Assembly: GCF_009931115.1 (NCBI RefSeq)
Contig: NZ_CP047491.1
Coordinates: 1,308,501-1,372,500, forward strand
Length of the DNA: 64,000 nt
Source of the DNA: Microbulbifer hydrolyticus
GTDB lineage: Bacteria > Pseudomonadota > Gammaproteobacteria > Pseudomonadales > Cellvibrionaceae
Reading direction: 5' to 3'
The notes beneath the pieces are model-generated. The model searched no databases and was not told the origin of the DNA. It saw only the letters and a program-made list of their open reading frames with translations. Shown one piece after another: positions 18,728 to 27,854 of this stretch (the stretch's first letter is position 1; the number at the start of each line of letters is the position of its first letter). A program made the translations under genes and the position numbers.

Positions 18728-19298
18728 CCGGGGCGAGTTCCTCTTCCTCGATCAGTAAGGTATCACTTTTTGCAGCCGTGGCATTTGCCGCGGCTGTTTC
18801 GTTTTCAGGCAGGGCGTTTTTTTCGGGTTTGATCAGCTTGCTGTAGCTGTTAACAAAATCCCGCAGGCTGGCGCTGGGCCCGTGGTGGAAGTGTTTTTTC
18901 CACAGTTTGGCCATCTTCGGAAGATCGCCGCTCTCCACTTTTTCTACTCCGGCGGCTCGGTATACCAGCCAGGCGATTGCGGTGGCGTAACGCAAGTTGG
19001 TGGCTAGTTCCGCGTGGGGGTGCTGTAGGAAGTCGCGCTGGCTGGCCAGCCCACGTACTTTGGAGGCGAGTGCGGGGAAGTTGATCAGGTATTTGTCCCA
19101 GATCTGGCGATGGGTACTGGGCAGTATCTGAAAAATGCCCATACCGTGGCGAGTGCCCAGCTTGAGGTGAAACCCGAGCTCGGACTCCTGTGCGGCGGTG
19201 CCCAGAAGCAGGGCTTCCATCCCGGGTGACCAGGCGCGCAACTGCTTCAGAGTGGGACGAACGACGAGCAAGCGTAGTTCGTCTAGACAAATACCCAT
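18597..19298 (-). CDS. Transglycosylase SLT-like protein
   Basis: Probable murein lytic transglycosylase or lysozyme-fold protein; 233 residues. The catalytic glutamate is likely in [14 protein letters not shown], followed by the SLT-like [20 protein letters not shown] and a later [11 protein letters not shown] helix. No signal peptide is evident from ATG 19298, which is unusual for a periplasmic enzyme; phage-type and internal members also lack one. Residues from about 165 are low-complexity ([13 protein letters not shown]) and the last 44 codons are antisense to the ttcA 3' end, a 131-base convergent overlap. The tail may be a read-through extension after loss of an earlier stop. The function is moderately supported; the gene boundary at the 3' end is doubtful. 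Confidence 0.65.
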   Translation of the reverse strand: MGICLDELRLLVVRPTLKQLRAWSPGMEALLLGTAAQESELGFHLKLGTRHGMGIFQILPSTHRQIWDKYLINFPALASKVRGLASQRDFLQHPHAELATNLRYATAIAWLVYRAAGVEKVESGDLPKMAKLWKKHFHHGPSASLRDFVNSYSKLIKPEKNALPENETAAANATAAKSDTLLIEEEELAPVKGSAPRYTSAAQAQPSPPRGHRRESTSPPTARSNARRPQARV

Positions 19299-19520
19299 AG
19301 TGCTTTTGATATTCCCTTACTGCCTTGTCTGAAAATGCCGCTCCGTGACGTTTTCAAAGGTATGCTTTAACGCAACTTACACCCTTGGTTTAGTTTGTGG
19401 ATTGAGCAAACGCCAGCGAATGGGTAGATTTACGCGCAATAAAGACCGATAACGACGGATTCAGCTTATTCTTCTGCGAAGTGCGGCTTAATCTGCCAAA
19501 TCTGACGGGGAACCCCAAAA

Positions 19521-20996
19521 ATGTCCGGACAGTGGCTTGTCGCCTTAACGTTCATCGCTTACCTGGCTCTCATTCTCGCGATCGGTGTTTACGCCTATCA
19601 GCGCACCAAGGATGCGAGCGATTACTTTCTTGGTGGTCGCTCACTGCCGCCGGCGGTTGCGGCGCTCAGCGCCGGGGCATCCGATATGAGTGGCTGGTTG
19701 CTGCTGGGGCTACCCGGCGCCGCCTATGCCAGTGGGCTTTCCTCCGCGTGGATCGCCATCGGCCTGTTTACCGGTATCGTGCTGAGCTGGACCACCATGG
19801 CACGACGACTGCGCATCTACACCTATGCGCTGGACGACTCGCTCACGGTACCGGCCTATCTGCACCGCCGTTTTAATATGGGGCACCCCTATCTGCGCAC
19901 CCTTTGCGCAGTATTCATCCTGCTGTTTTTTCTGTTTTATGTGGCCTCAGGACTGATTGCTGGCGGGAAATTATTCGAAACGGTTTTTGGCTGGGATTAC
20001 CAGTGGGCCGTGGTGATCGGCGCAATTGCGGTGATTTCCTACACGTTGTTCGGCGGCTTTCTCGCGGTGAGCTGGACGGATGTATTCCAGGGGCTGCTGA
20101 TGAGCCTCGCGCTGGTGATCGTGCCGGTGATGGTGATCTCGGATGAGGGTGGCCTGGGCAATGCGGTGGGGTTGATGCGTGAGCAGCACCCGGAGCTCAT
20201 GCACTGGATGACCGACAACACCGGCACTGCGCTCGGTATGGCGGCCATTTTGAGCTCGCTCGCCTGGGGATTGGGGTATTTCGGGCAGCCGCATATCCTG
20301 GCTCGCTTCAAGGCCCTGCGCCATCCGGACGATATGCCGGTAGCCGCAACAGTAGCGGCGGTGTGGTCGCTGGCCGGTTTCCTCGGCGCCATGTGTGTCG
20401 GCCTTTTCGGGCATCTCGAATTGAGCCAGGCGCTGCCGGATGGCGAGCGTATCTTTATGGCGCTGGTGGAATCCCTGTTCCATCCCCTGGTTGCGGGTAT
20501 TCTCCTCGCCGCGATTCTGTCGGCCATCATGAGTACTGCGGATTCGCAGCTACTGGTCTCTTCCGCGGCGCTGGCGGAGGACATCTACCATGTCTGGTTT
20601 GGCAAGAAGGCTTCCTCTGAAAGCATTGTGCAGGTTGGCCGCTGGGCGGTTGTTGCGCTGTCGCTGATTGCGGTGGGTGTGGCCATGGACCCGGACTCCA
20701 AGGTACTGGACGTGGTGGCCTATGCCTGGGCAGGGCTCGGTGCGGCTTTTGGCCCCACGATACTGATCAGCCTGTACTGGTCGCGGATGACCGGAACTGG
20801 TGCGATTGCGGGGGTGCTCGTGGGTGGTATAACCGTTGTTGTATGGAAACAGCTGTCTGGTGGCATCTTTGATATATACGAGCTATTACCGGGCTTTGTG
20901 CTCTCCGCAGCTGCTATTGTTTTAGTAAGTGCTGTGACGCATTGCCCTGAGGAAATATCAACGCGCCACCGTCAGTTGCTGGGGCAAAAGCAGTAG
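19521..20996 (+). CDS. putP: Sodium/proline symporter
   Basis: Inner-membrane Na+-coupled proline importer of the SSS family; 491 residues with about 13 helices. Family landmarks are the first helix LTFIAYLALILAIGVYAY, SDYFLGGRSLPPAVAALSAGASDMSGWLLLGLPG (sodium- and proline-binding helix II), SWTDVFQGLLM and ILSAIMSTADSQLLVSSAALAED. GGGGA precedes the ATG. The 222 bases upstream contain no further gene. No putA lies nearby. Proline may serve as nutrient or osmolyte in a marine organism, which is inference. Confidence 0.94.
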   Translation: MSGQWLVALTFIAYLALILAIGVYAYQRTKDASDYFLGGRSLPPAVAALSAGASDMSGWLLLGLPGAAYASGLSSAWIAIGLFTGIVLSWTTMARRLRIYTYALDDSLTVPAYLHRRFNMGHPYLRTLCAVFILLFFLFYVASGLIAGGKLFETVFGWDYQWAVVIGAIAVISYTLFGGFLAVSWTDVFQGLLMSLALVIVPVMVISDEGGLGNAVGLMREQHPELMHWMTDNTGTALGMAAILSSLAWGLGYFGQPHILARFKALRHPDDMPVAATVAAVWSLAGFLGAMCVGLFGHLELSQALPDGERIFMALVESLFHPLVAGILLAAILSAIMSTADSQLLVSSAALAEDIYHVWFGKKASSESIVQVGRWAVVALSLIAVGVAMDPDSKVLDVVAYAWAGLGAAFGPTILISLYWSRMTGTGAIAGVLVGGITVVVWKQLSGGIFDIYELLPGFVLSAAAIVLVSAVTHCPEEISTRHRQLLGQKQ

Positions 20997-21061
20997 CCTG
21001 ATCACAGTACACGTGCAGGATTGCGCATTTGATCGGTGGTGCCGCGGCTGGAGTATGTAGA

Positions 21062-21574
21062 GTGATCGAAGTACACCTAGGTGATATCACTCGGTTGCAT
21101 GTGGATGTGATCGTCAATGCAGCCAACCAGAGGCTCCTTGGCGGTGGAGGCGTGGATGGCGCCATACACCGCGCTGCCGGTCCAGAACTGCTCGAAGCCT
21201 GTCGCCAGATCGGTGGCTGCCCCGCCGGGGAGGTGCGCGGAACTCCCGGCTTCCGCCTACCGGTAAAACGCATTTACCACACCGTCGGTCCCGTATGGCG
21301 AGGGGGCAACCTAGGTGAGCCGGAGTTGCTGGCCGCCTGTTATCGCCAGTGCCTGGCGCTCGCTCGCCGGGAAAACATCCATTCCATTGCCTTCCCCGCC
21401 ATTAGCTGTGGTGTTTACGACTACCCGCCGGAGCTCGCCGTAGAGATCGCCGTAGAGCAGGTGCAAAACCATCTCGACCGCGATGACGGGCCTCGCCATG
21501 TTATTTTCTGTTGTATCGATGACGACATGGCCGAATTGTATCGAATGCAGTTGGATGCCTGTGTGCGACGCTGA
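21062..21574 (+). CDS. YmdB/MacroD-type macrodomain protein
   Basis: Binds ADP-ribose derivatives and probably deacetylates O-acetyl-ADP-ribose or removes mono-ADP-ribose; cytoplasmic, 170 residues from GTG 21062. Motifs in order: VDVIVNAANQRLLGGGGVDG (adenosine and ribose contacts with the catalytic Asn), AIHRAAG, GTPGFRLPVKRIYHTVGPVW and IAFPAISCGVYDYP. The GTG start is chosen for GGAG eight bases upstream and family length (E. coli YmdB is 177); a TTG 33 bases earlier lacks a ribosome site. It follows putP by 65 bases and could be co-transcribed, without an obvious functional link. No ADP-ribosyltransferase toxin is adjacent. Confidence 0.9.
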   Translation: MIEVHLGDITRLHVDVIVNAANQRLLGGGGVDGAIHRAAGPELLEACRQIGGCPAGEVRGTPGFRLPVKRIYHTVGPVWRGGNLGEPELLAACYRQCLALARRENIHSIAFPAISCGVYDYPPELAVEIAVEQVQNHLDRDDGPRHVIFCCIDDDMAELYRMQLDACVRR

Positions 21575-21937
21575 TGCTGCTGATACTTTAGGAACGCATT
21601 AAGCGGGCACGAACGTAGTAATCATTGCTGTTGTTAAATTTTTTCTCTCAAAACTCCGCAATTATCGCCATTCATCTCAGCGCCCGGCTACGCCGGGCTG
21701 TGCTCTTCTTTTCGAATTCTTCCCCTACGGATTGACTCAGAAAGAGCGGTCCAACGCCTGCGTCCAGAAAGGAAATTCCCGGAAGAACTTGAGCCGGAAG
21801 CCATCTGGTCGTGGTTTCGGTTATCAGGCAACGCAACTAACCACTGTCGATCGAATAGCGTGACCGTTTGGTCGGTCTGGGTTCTGCTGTACCATTCCCC
21901 AAAGCCAATCGAATAACAACCAAGGCGAGGAATAGCC
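21575..21937. other. Intergenic region with one small palindrome
   Basis: 363 bases without a supportable gene. It holds a perfect 7-bp stem GCCCGGC (21682-21688)/GCCGGGC (21692-21698) with loop TAC, followed by a pyrimidine-rich but not T-only stretch, so either a weak terminator or a REP-like sequence. AAGGCGAGG before 21938 is the ribosome site of the next gene. Confidence 0.4.
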
Positions 21938-22402
21938 ATGCGTACAGCAGAGCAGTGGTTTAGCGAATACGGTGAGAGCCACCAGAATGCCACCAACAAG
22001 GCGATTCACTGGGTCGCGGTTCCGTTGATCTACCTGACCGTAGTGGGGCTGTTCTGGTCCATTCCGCAGCCCGAGTGGATGGCGTCGCTGCCCTGGTTGA
22101 ACTGGGCGATAGTCGCGTTGATTCCCTCAATGCTCTTTTACATGGTGATGTCATTCCCCCTGGCGCTGGGAATGATTGCGCTCTCGCTACTTTGCCTCGG
22201 TGCGTGCAGTGCGCTGGAAAGGGCGGGGCAGAGTGTATTTTGGTGGTCCCTGGGGGTGTTTGTGGTGATGTGGATCTTCCAGTTTGTAGGGCACCATATC
22301 GAGGGCAAGAAACCCTCATTCTTCAAGGACCTCCAGTTCCTGCTGATCGGCCCGGCCTGGGTGATCGGTTTCCTCTATCGCAAGCTCGGGATTTCCTACT
22401 GA
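21938..22402 (+). CDS. Mpo1-like (DUF962) membrane protein
   Basis: A 154-residue integral membrane protein of the DUF962/Mpo1 family. The yeast member Mpo1 is an iron-dependent dioxygenase in alpha-oxidation of 2-hydroxy fatty acids; the bacterial role is less certain. Visible features are the N-terminal EYGESHQNATNKAIHWVAVP, where conserved histidines fall, four predicted helices, and the diagnostic IFQFVGHHIEGKKPSFFKDLQFLLIGP. The ATG has a GGCGAGG-type ribosome site. It converges on the RND operon across a palindromic terminator. No lipid gene is adjacent to refine the role. Confidence 0.88.
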   Translation: MRTAEQWFSEYGESHQNATNKAIHWVAVPLIYLTVVGLFWSIPQPEWMASLPWLNWAIVALIPSMLFYMVMSFPLALGMIALSLLCLGACSALERAGQSVFWWSLGVFVVMWIFQFVGHHIEGKKPSFFKDLQFLLIGPAWVIGFLYRKLGISY

Positions 22403-22412
22403 GCGATGCCCA

Positions 22413-22440
22413 CAGGTAGCAGCGCGCTGCTACCTGCATG
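22413..22440. terminator. Bidirectional terminator between convergent genes
   Basis: A perfect 24-base palindrome (22413-22436; half-site CAGGTAGCAGCG) lies between the Mpo1-like gene and the convergent RND pump gene. The flanks are pyrimidine-rich rightward and A/G-rich rather than T-rich leftward, so termination is plausible but not textbook. Confidence 0.55.
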
Positions 22441-22457
22441 ACTTTCCTTTCAAAAGC

Positions 22458-25400
22458 TTAGTGCTGTGGGGGCTGCTCAGGCTCACCCGCGGAGCCTGCC
22501 TGCTTTTTGCGTTCTTGGCCGTGAATCTTTTCGCGAGCTCCCTGCACAATCTTGAAGAAGATTGGTACCAGCAGGGTGCCTGCAATACATGCCATGATGG
22601 TACCCCCCATCACTGCGGTGCCGAGGGACACCCGGCTGGCCGCACCGGCACCCGAGGCGATTACCAGTGGAATGGTACCTACCACAAATGAAAGGGTGGT
22701 CATGATGACGGGACGAAAGCGCAATTTGGCGGCGGTAATGGTCGAATCGTGCAGGGACAGATGTTCCACTTCCCGCTGCGATTTACCAAACTCCACAATC
22801 AGGATGGCGGTCTTCGCGGCGAGCGCGACCAGTAGAACCAGGCCAATCTGCCCATACAGGCTGAGTGGCTCTCCGGCAATCATCAGCGCGGCGATGGCGC
22901 CGACAATGGCGATGGGAACCGACAGGATGATCGCGAATGGCGTCATGAAGGATTCATACAGCGCGGCCAGGAAAAGGAAAGTGAAAATCAGCGAAAGCAC
23001 CAGGGCGATGGTGGTGGCGTTTCCTGCTTTGCGCTCCTCGAAGCTGGAGTCGGACCAGTCGTACTTGAAGCCGCTGGGCAGTGTCTCTTGTGCCACACGT
23101 TCGAGCGCATTCATCGCATCGCCAGAGCTGTAACCTCCCGCAACATTGGGGCCTCCACTGATTTTGACCGCGTCATAGGTGTTGTAGCGCTTGAGTGTCA
23201 CCGCACCGAGAATCGGCTCGGTACTCAGAATAGCCGGTAACGGAACCGGCTCGCCTTTGCTGTTGTTTATATAGATCTTCTCCAGATCTCTCTCCTGCTG
23301 CCGGAACCTGGAATCGGCCTGCACCATGACCTTGAAGGTTTTGTTGTACAGGTTGAAGTCATTGACATAGATGGCCCCGAGCTGGGTTTGCAGCGTCAGG
23401 AAAATATCGCTGATTTTTATCCCCAGTGTCTTTGCTTTCACTCGGTCAATATCCAGGCGGATCTGGGGCGAACCGGCCTTGAAGATAGAGAAGGCGCGGG
23501 CGATTTCCGGTTGTTCGGTGGCCGCGGCGGAGAAGTCCTGCACCACTTTGAACAGCTCCTGGGCACCGACTCCCTGTGTATCTTCCAGCATAAATGAAAA
23601 ACCGGCCATGGCGCCGAGCCCTGGAATCGCAGGGGCGCCAAATACCAGCACCTCGGCCTCGGGCAGCTGGGCAAACTGGGCCAGGTACTTCTTCTGCAGC
23701 GCCTGCTGGGATTCTTCCCGGGATGTGCGTTCATCCCAGGGTTTCAATTTGGCAATGATCATGCCCGCGTTGGATGCCAACATGGCATTCAACAGGCTGA
23801 AACCGTTTACCGACAGCACTTTGTCGATCGCGGGGTCCTGCATGAGGACCTCATTGATCTCATCGATGACCGCAGCCGTGCGGTCCAGTGCGGCGGCTTC
23901 GGGCAGTTGCACGTCGACCATGAAGAAGCCTTTATCCTCATCCGGGATAAAGCTTTTTGGTACGGACTGGAACATCAGAAACAGGCAGGCGAACAGCCCG
24001 GCAATGATGACAAGGCTCAGTAATATATGGCGGGCGAGCCAATCCACAATTTTTAGATAGCCGCTGGCGACTTTTTCAAAGCCCCAGTTGAAGCCGCGGA
24101 TTACTGCGTTGGGCTTGTGGTGTCCCTCTTTCAGTACGGTCGAGCACAATGCCGGGCTCAGTGTCAGCGCATTGATCATGGAGATCAGTACCGATACCGT
24201 AATGGTGGTGCCGAACTGCCCAAACATGCGCCCGGTCATCCCCGGTAGCAGCATGGTTGGCCCGAACACCGCGAGCAGAACCATGGAGGTGGCGACAATG
24301 GGGCCGGACACCTCACTCATGGCCTTGGCCGTGGCCGCGCGTTTGTCGAGACCTTCCTCGTGCATAATGCGCTCGACGTTTTCGACCACAATGATGGCGT
24401 CGTCCACCACCACCCCGATGGCGAGGATCAAACCGAACAGTGTTACGGTGTTGATGGTCATGCCGAGGGCGTAGAGGACGCCGAGCGTGCCGATAATGGA
24501 TACCGGCACTGCCAGGGTCGGTACCAGTGCGGCGCGCACGTTCCCGAGGAACAGGTAGGTCACGATAATGACCAGGATCACTGTCATGATCAGGGTCATG
24601 ACGGTTTCTTCCAGGGATACGGCAATAAACTCGGTGGTGTCGTGGCCGATGACAGCTTCAACGCCCTCCGGGAAATACTGGGAAAGCTCTTCAACTTTGG
24701 CTTTTACATTTTCGGCCACTTCCAGCGCATTGGCGTCCGACAACTTGTAGATGGCCAACAGGACGCCAGGACCGTTGTTGTACTCGCCATATCCCTTGTA
24801 GACCTGCGCGCCGAGCTCCACCCGCGCAATATCCTTGACGCGCACGACGCCGCCCCTTTCATCGGCGCGCAGTACGATGTCGCCGAACTCTTCCTCCGAG
24901 TTCAGCCGGCCCTTGGTGGTGAGTACGTACTGAAACTGGGTGGATTCGGGCGAAGGTGGTGTGCCGAGCTGGCCCACTGCGGCCTGGATATTCTGTTCCC
25001 GGATCGCCCCGAGCACCTCCGGTACAGATATTTCCAGGTTCGCCATCTTGACCGGGTCGAGCCAGATACGCATGCCGTAGTCGAGTGGGCCGATGATTTT
25101 CGCCTCGCCAACACCCGGTACCCGCGCCAGTTCATTGAGCAGGTTGAGGGAGGCGAAGTTGGAGAGGAAGACCCCGTCAAACCGCTCGTCCGGAGAAAAC
25201 AGGTTGACCACCATCAGCATGTCGGAGGAGCGCTTGCGCACCTTGATGCCGCGCTTCAATACTTCCGGAGGCAGGGAGGGTTCTGCCAGTGCGACCCGGT
25301 TCTGCACATCCACCTGCGCCATATCGGCATCTGTGCCCATATCGAACGTCATGAACAGCGTGTAGGTGCCATCGCTGCCCGAGTTCGAGGTCATGTACAC

Positions 25401-25634
25401 CATGCCCTCGGCGCCGTTTACCTGCTCTTCGATCGGTATCGCAACGGCATTTTTCACTGTCTCGGCATCGGCACCGGGATAAACGGCTACCACTGAAATT
25501 TTCGGCGCGGCAATGTCTGGATACTGGTCCACCGGCATCACGATCGCCGCGAGTGCCCCCATGAAGGTGATCAATATGGCGATCACAAAGGCAAAGCGCG
25601 GTCGTTTGATAAAGAGGTGGGTATTTTCGCTCAC
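22458..25634 (-). CDS. RND efflux pump inner-membrane subunit (AcrB/MexF-like)
   Basis: Proton-driven multidrug-type exporter, trimeric, inner membrane; 1058 residues. The first helix follows FIKRPRFAFVIAILI. The proton-relay helices include GLILAIGVVVDDAIIVVENVERIMHEE (paired aspartates in TM4) and the TM10 segment GLVLLVALAAKTAILIVEFGK with the lysine. Two large periplasmic loops and the tail carry the HAE1 signature. The start is GTG 25634 with a weak GGGA; it lies 16 bases after the adaptor gene, so they form one operon. No outer-membrane channel gene is present, so it probably uses a TolC-like protein from elsewhere. The substrate range cannot be read from the sequence. Confidence 0.94.
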   Translation of the reverse strand: MSENTHLFIKRPRFAFVIAILITFMGALAAIVMPVDQYPDIAAPKISVVAVYPGADAETVKNAVAIPIEEQVNGAEGMVYMTSNSGSDGTYTLFMTFDMGTDADMAQVDVQNRVALAEPSLPPEVLKRGIKVRKRSSDMLMVVNLFSPDERFDGVFLSNFASLNLLNELARVPGVGEAKIIGPLDYGMRIWLDPVKMANLEISVPEVLGAIREQNIQAAVGQLGTPPSPESTQFQYVLTTKGRLNSEEEFGDIVLRADERGGVVRVKDIARVELGAQVYKGYGEYNNGPGVLLAIYKLSDANALEVAENVKAKVEELSQYFPEGVEAVIGHDTTEFIAVSLEETVMTLIMTVILVIIVTYLFLGNVRAALVPTLAVPVSIIGTLGVLYALGMTINTVTLFGLILAIGVVVDDAIIVVENVERIMHEEGLDKRAATAKAMSEVSGPIVATSMVLLAVFGPTMLLPGMTGRMFGQFGTTITVSVLISMINALTLSPALCSTVLKEGHHKPNAVIRGFNWGFEKVASGYLKIVDWLARHILLSLVIIAGLFACLFLMFQSVPKSFIPDEDKGFFMVDVQLPEAAALDRTAAVIDEINEVLMQDPAIDKVLSVNGFSLLNAMLASNAGMIIAKLKPWDERTSREESQQALQKKYLAQFAQLPEAEVLVFGAPAIPGLGAMAGFSFMLEDTQGVGAQELFKVVQDFSAAATEQPEIARAFSIFKAGSPQIRLDIDRVKAKTLGIKISDIFLTLQTQLGAIYVNDFNLYNKTFKVMVQADSRFRQQERDLEKIYINNSKGEPVPLPAILSTEPILGAVTLKRYNTYDAVKISGGPNVAGGYSSGDAMNALERVAQETLPSGFKYDWSDSSFEERKAGNATTIALVLSLIFTFLFLAALYESFMTPFAIILSVPIAIVGAIAALMIAGEPLSLYGQIGLVLLVALAAKTAILIVEFGKSQREVEHLSLHDSTITAAKLRFRPVIMTTLSFVVGTIPLVIASGAGAASRVSLGTAVMGGTIMACIAGTLLVPIFFKIVQGAREKIHGQERKKQAGSAGEPEQPPQH

Positions 25635-25650
25635 AGATCAATATCCCGCG

Positions 25651-26964
25651 CTACTTGCCAGTTTCGTAGGGTGTGTAGACATCGCCCGGCTGGTTGCGCT
25701 GTCTCGCCTCCATGTTCGACCTCTGGTATTCCCGAAATGCCTCCTGCTCCTTGCGCAGCTGCTCGCGCAGGGAGTAGGGTGGAGGTCGCAGATTGGCTGG
25801 CGCCGGATCCTCGAGCTGCTTGATGTCTACTGCGGTCACCTCTACCGCGTCGCCAGGACTGACCTTCTGCAGGCCCTCAACGAGTACCTGGTCTCCCACT
25901 TTGAGCCCTTTGCGCACCGCCCAGTTTGGCCCTATGCGCAAACCCACTTCGATATTCGCCCGCTTGACCTTTTTTTCTCGATCCAGCAGGTAGACGTAGT
26001 GCCCCTGCTGATCCTGAGAGACTGCTTTCTGAGGAATGACAATGCGTTCGACCTCTTCCAGCAGCTTGCCATGCAAGGTCACATTCTCTTCGGGAAGTAG
26101 CATGCCGTCGGGGTTGTAAAACAGGACCCGGGCGGCAACAGTCCCCCGCGTGGCGGCAGCAGTGGAATCCCAGGAAAAGAACTCCCCCTTGTACGGGTAC
26201 ACGGTATCCCCCGGTAGCACGATATAGAGTTCCATATTGGGAATGGCGCGCCCCTGCAGCCTCAGTTTTTCCACCGCCGCGTAAAACTCGTTGTAGGCCT
26301 TTTGGCCCACATGAGCGAGTACATAAACCGGGTCAATCTTGACCAGTTCGGTAATTGGCACTGAGTTGGGGAGAATGAAAAAGTCACCCACCGCGTAATT
26401 CGGGTGTCCCACGCGCCCGGAAAATGGTGCGACGATCGAGGTGTGCGAGAGGTCCTCCCTTGCCTGATTCAGTGCCGTCTGGGCAGTATTCAGCTGTGCC
26501 TCCGCTGCCTGTACAGCGGCTTTTGCCGTATCGAAGTCTTTCGCTGAAATGTACCCCTGTGGACGCAGGTTGCGCGCGCGGTCGAAGTTGGCTTTTGCTT
26601 GCTCGTAATTGGACATGGCCTCTGCAATGCTGGCCTCCGCAGTGGCTACTGCGGTCTCGAAAGGGTAGGGGTCGAGCCTCACGAGTTCTTCGCCCTGTTC
26701 GAAATATTTTCCGGGCTCGATGTTCTGGTAGAGGATTCTCGAGGCGACGATGGGAAATATCTGCGCCGTCTCCACGGCTTCCACCACCGCCGGTACTTCA
26801 AAGCTGGGTCTGAAGCTGACGCGCTTGGCTTCCACAACTTCGACTTTTTTCGACGGCACCGTAGGTTTGGCGGCCTCTTTGTCGCCGCAGCCAACCGTCA
26901 ACAGGAAGACAACGAAAACAAGGTTCCGCCAGTGAGGGTTGCTACGCAGAGATTGGTACATCAT
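25651..26964 (-). CDS. RND efflux periplasmic adaptor lipoprotein (AcrA/MexE-like)
   Basis: Membrane-fusion protein bridging the RND pump to an outer-membrane channel; 437 residues from ATG 26964. The N-terminus has a hydrophobic stretch LVFVVFLLTVGC with a lipobox-like cysteine, indicating an anchored lipoprotein. A lipoyl half-motif (IEPGKYFEQGEELVRLDPYPFE), a coiled-coil hairpin of about residues 105-165 (alanine- and glutamine-rich), the second lipoyl half (SIVAPFSGRVGHPNYAVGDF) and beta-barrel regions follow. A second ATG at 26961 is possible; the GGGAA just upstream fits either poorly. First gene of the two-gene pump operon; an Lrp-type regulator gene ends 116 bases upstream on the same strand. 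Confidence 0.92.
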   Translation of the reverse strand: MMYQSLRSNPHWRNLVFVVFLLTVGCGDKEAAKPTVPSKKVEVVEAKRVSFRPSFEVPAVVEAVETAQIFPIVASRILYQNIEPGKYFEQGEELVRLDPYPFETAVATAEASIAEAMSNYEQAKANFDRARNLRPQGYISAKDFDTAKAAVQAAEAQLNTAQTALNQAREDLSHTSIVAPFSGRVGHPNYAVGDFFILPNSVPITELVKIDPVYVLAHVGQKAYNEFYAAVEKLRLQGRAIPNMELYIVLPGDTVYPYKGEFFSWDSTAAATRGTVAARVLFYNPDGMLLPEENVTLHGKLLEEVERIVIPQKAVSQDQQGHYVYLLDREKKVKRANIEVGLRIGPNWAVRKGLKVGDQVLVEGLQKVSPGDAVEVTAVDIKQLEDPAPANLRPPPYSLREQLRKEQEAFREYQRSNMEARQRNQPGDVYTPYETGK

Positions 26965-27080
26965 TTCCCGCAACTTGAGTGAATAGACCTATATCTATCA
27001 ATCCTAGTGGGCGGGACGTCGGGTGGTGAACGGTGGCCCAATAGTTGGCGCGATATTGGTTTATATCTTCGCTTTAAACG

Positions 27081-27566
27081 TCAGCGGTTGTAGTGCACGG
27101 GTACTTCCAGGGTTTCTTTCACCTGCTCCATTACCACGTAACTGGTGCACTCCTGCACCTCCGGCAGGGTGAGCAGGGTCTCACCGTAAAACTTCCGGTA
27201 GGCGCTCATATCTGCCACCCGCGCCTTGATCAGATAGTCAAAGTTTCCCGATACCAGATAGCACTCCTGTACTTCCGGGAGCGCTGAGACCGCGTTGCGG
27301 AATTCTTCGAAGGCGTCCTGGGCAGACCGGTTAAGCCGGATCTGGACGAACACCACCAGCGCGGCGTCCAGATACTCCGGGTTGATCAGTGCGGTGTAAC
27401 CCTGGATCACACCGTCCGACTCCATCTTTTTTACCCGCTCGACACAGGGAGTGGCGGTAAGGCCTACCTGACGCGCCAGCTCGGCATAACTGGTACGGCC
27501 GTTTTTTTGCAGTACGCGCAGGATATTGCGGTCGATGGTGCTGAGTTCACTGGCGCGGCGTTTCAT
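27081..27566 (-). CDS. Lrp/AsnC-family transcriptional regulator
   Basis: Amino-acid-responsive DNA-binding protein; 161 residues. An N-terminal helix-turn-helix (STIDRNILRVLQKNGRTSYAELARQVGLTATPCVERVKKM, about residues 9-48) is followed by an alpha/beta RAM domain (about 70-155) with VQECYLVSGNFDYLIKARV. It diverges from ald across 288 bases. Lrp-type proteins commonly activate a neighbouring alanine dehydrogenase gene, so ald is the probable target, and the pump operon downstream might also be affected. The family assignment is firm; which amino acid it senses is inferred. Confidence 0.93.
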   Translation of the reverse strand: MKRRASELSTIDRNILRVLQKNGRTSYAELARQVGLTATPCVERVKKMESDGVIQGYTALINPEYLDAALVVFVQIRLNRSAQDAFEEFRNAVSALPEVQECYLVSGNFDYLIKARVADMSAYRKFYGETLLTLPEVQECTSYVVMEQVKETLEVPVHYNR

Positions 27567-27689
27567 CGGTTCCTTCTCTTTTCTCGATGTAAATGACTGT
27601 TTGGTATCGCTGAGTTGCGAGCGGCGTATGGCACCGCAGTTTCCGGGGGAATCTGCGGCTTGACTTGGCTACAGCGCAATTATCAGTTC

Positions 27690-27854
27690 TGTATGGCTAA
27701 AAAGTGGCCTTTTGCGCCAGTTAACCAGTTGATTCCACTAATGATATTTGAAAATGTGCAGAAATCCACTCGAAAGTGGCGCCTATACTGCGGAAATCCA
27801 ACAAAAGAAGGGGCGCGCGTGATTGCGCTCACAGAGTAATCGAGGAGATACGTT
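27690..27854 (+). promoter_or_regulatory. ald promoter region with possible Lrp sites
   Basis: A -10 like TATACT lies at 27784-27789, and just upstream is the dyad CCACT-CGAA-AGTGG (27766-27779) where a -35 would fall; no good -35 hexamer exists, consistent with an activator-dependent promoter. AAAGTGGC occurs twice, in the dyad and near 27702. The ald ribosome site GAGGAGA is at about 27842. Confidence 0.45.

Noticed and set aside
24360..25496. Long plus-strand frame across the RND gene
   Set aside because: His/Asp-rich shadow of the RND pump codons; no ribosome site.
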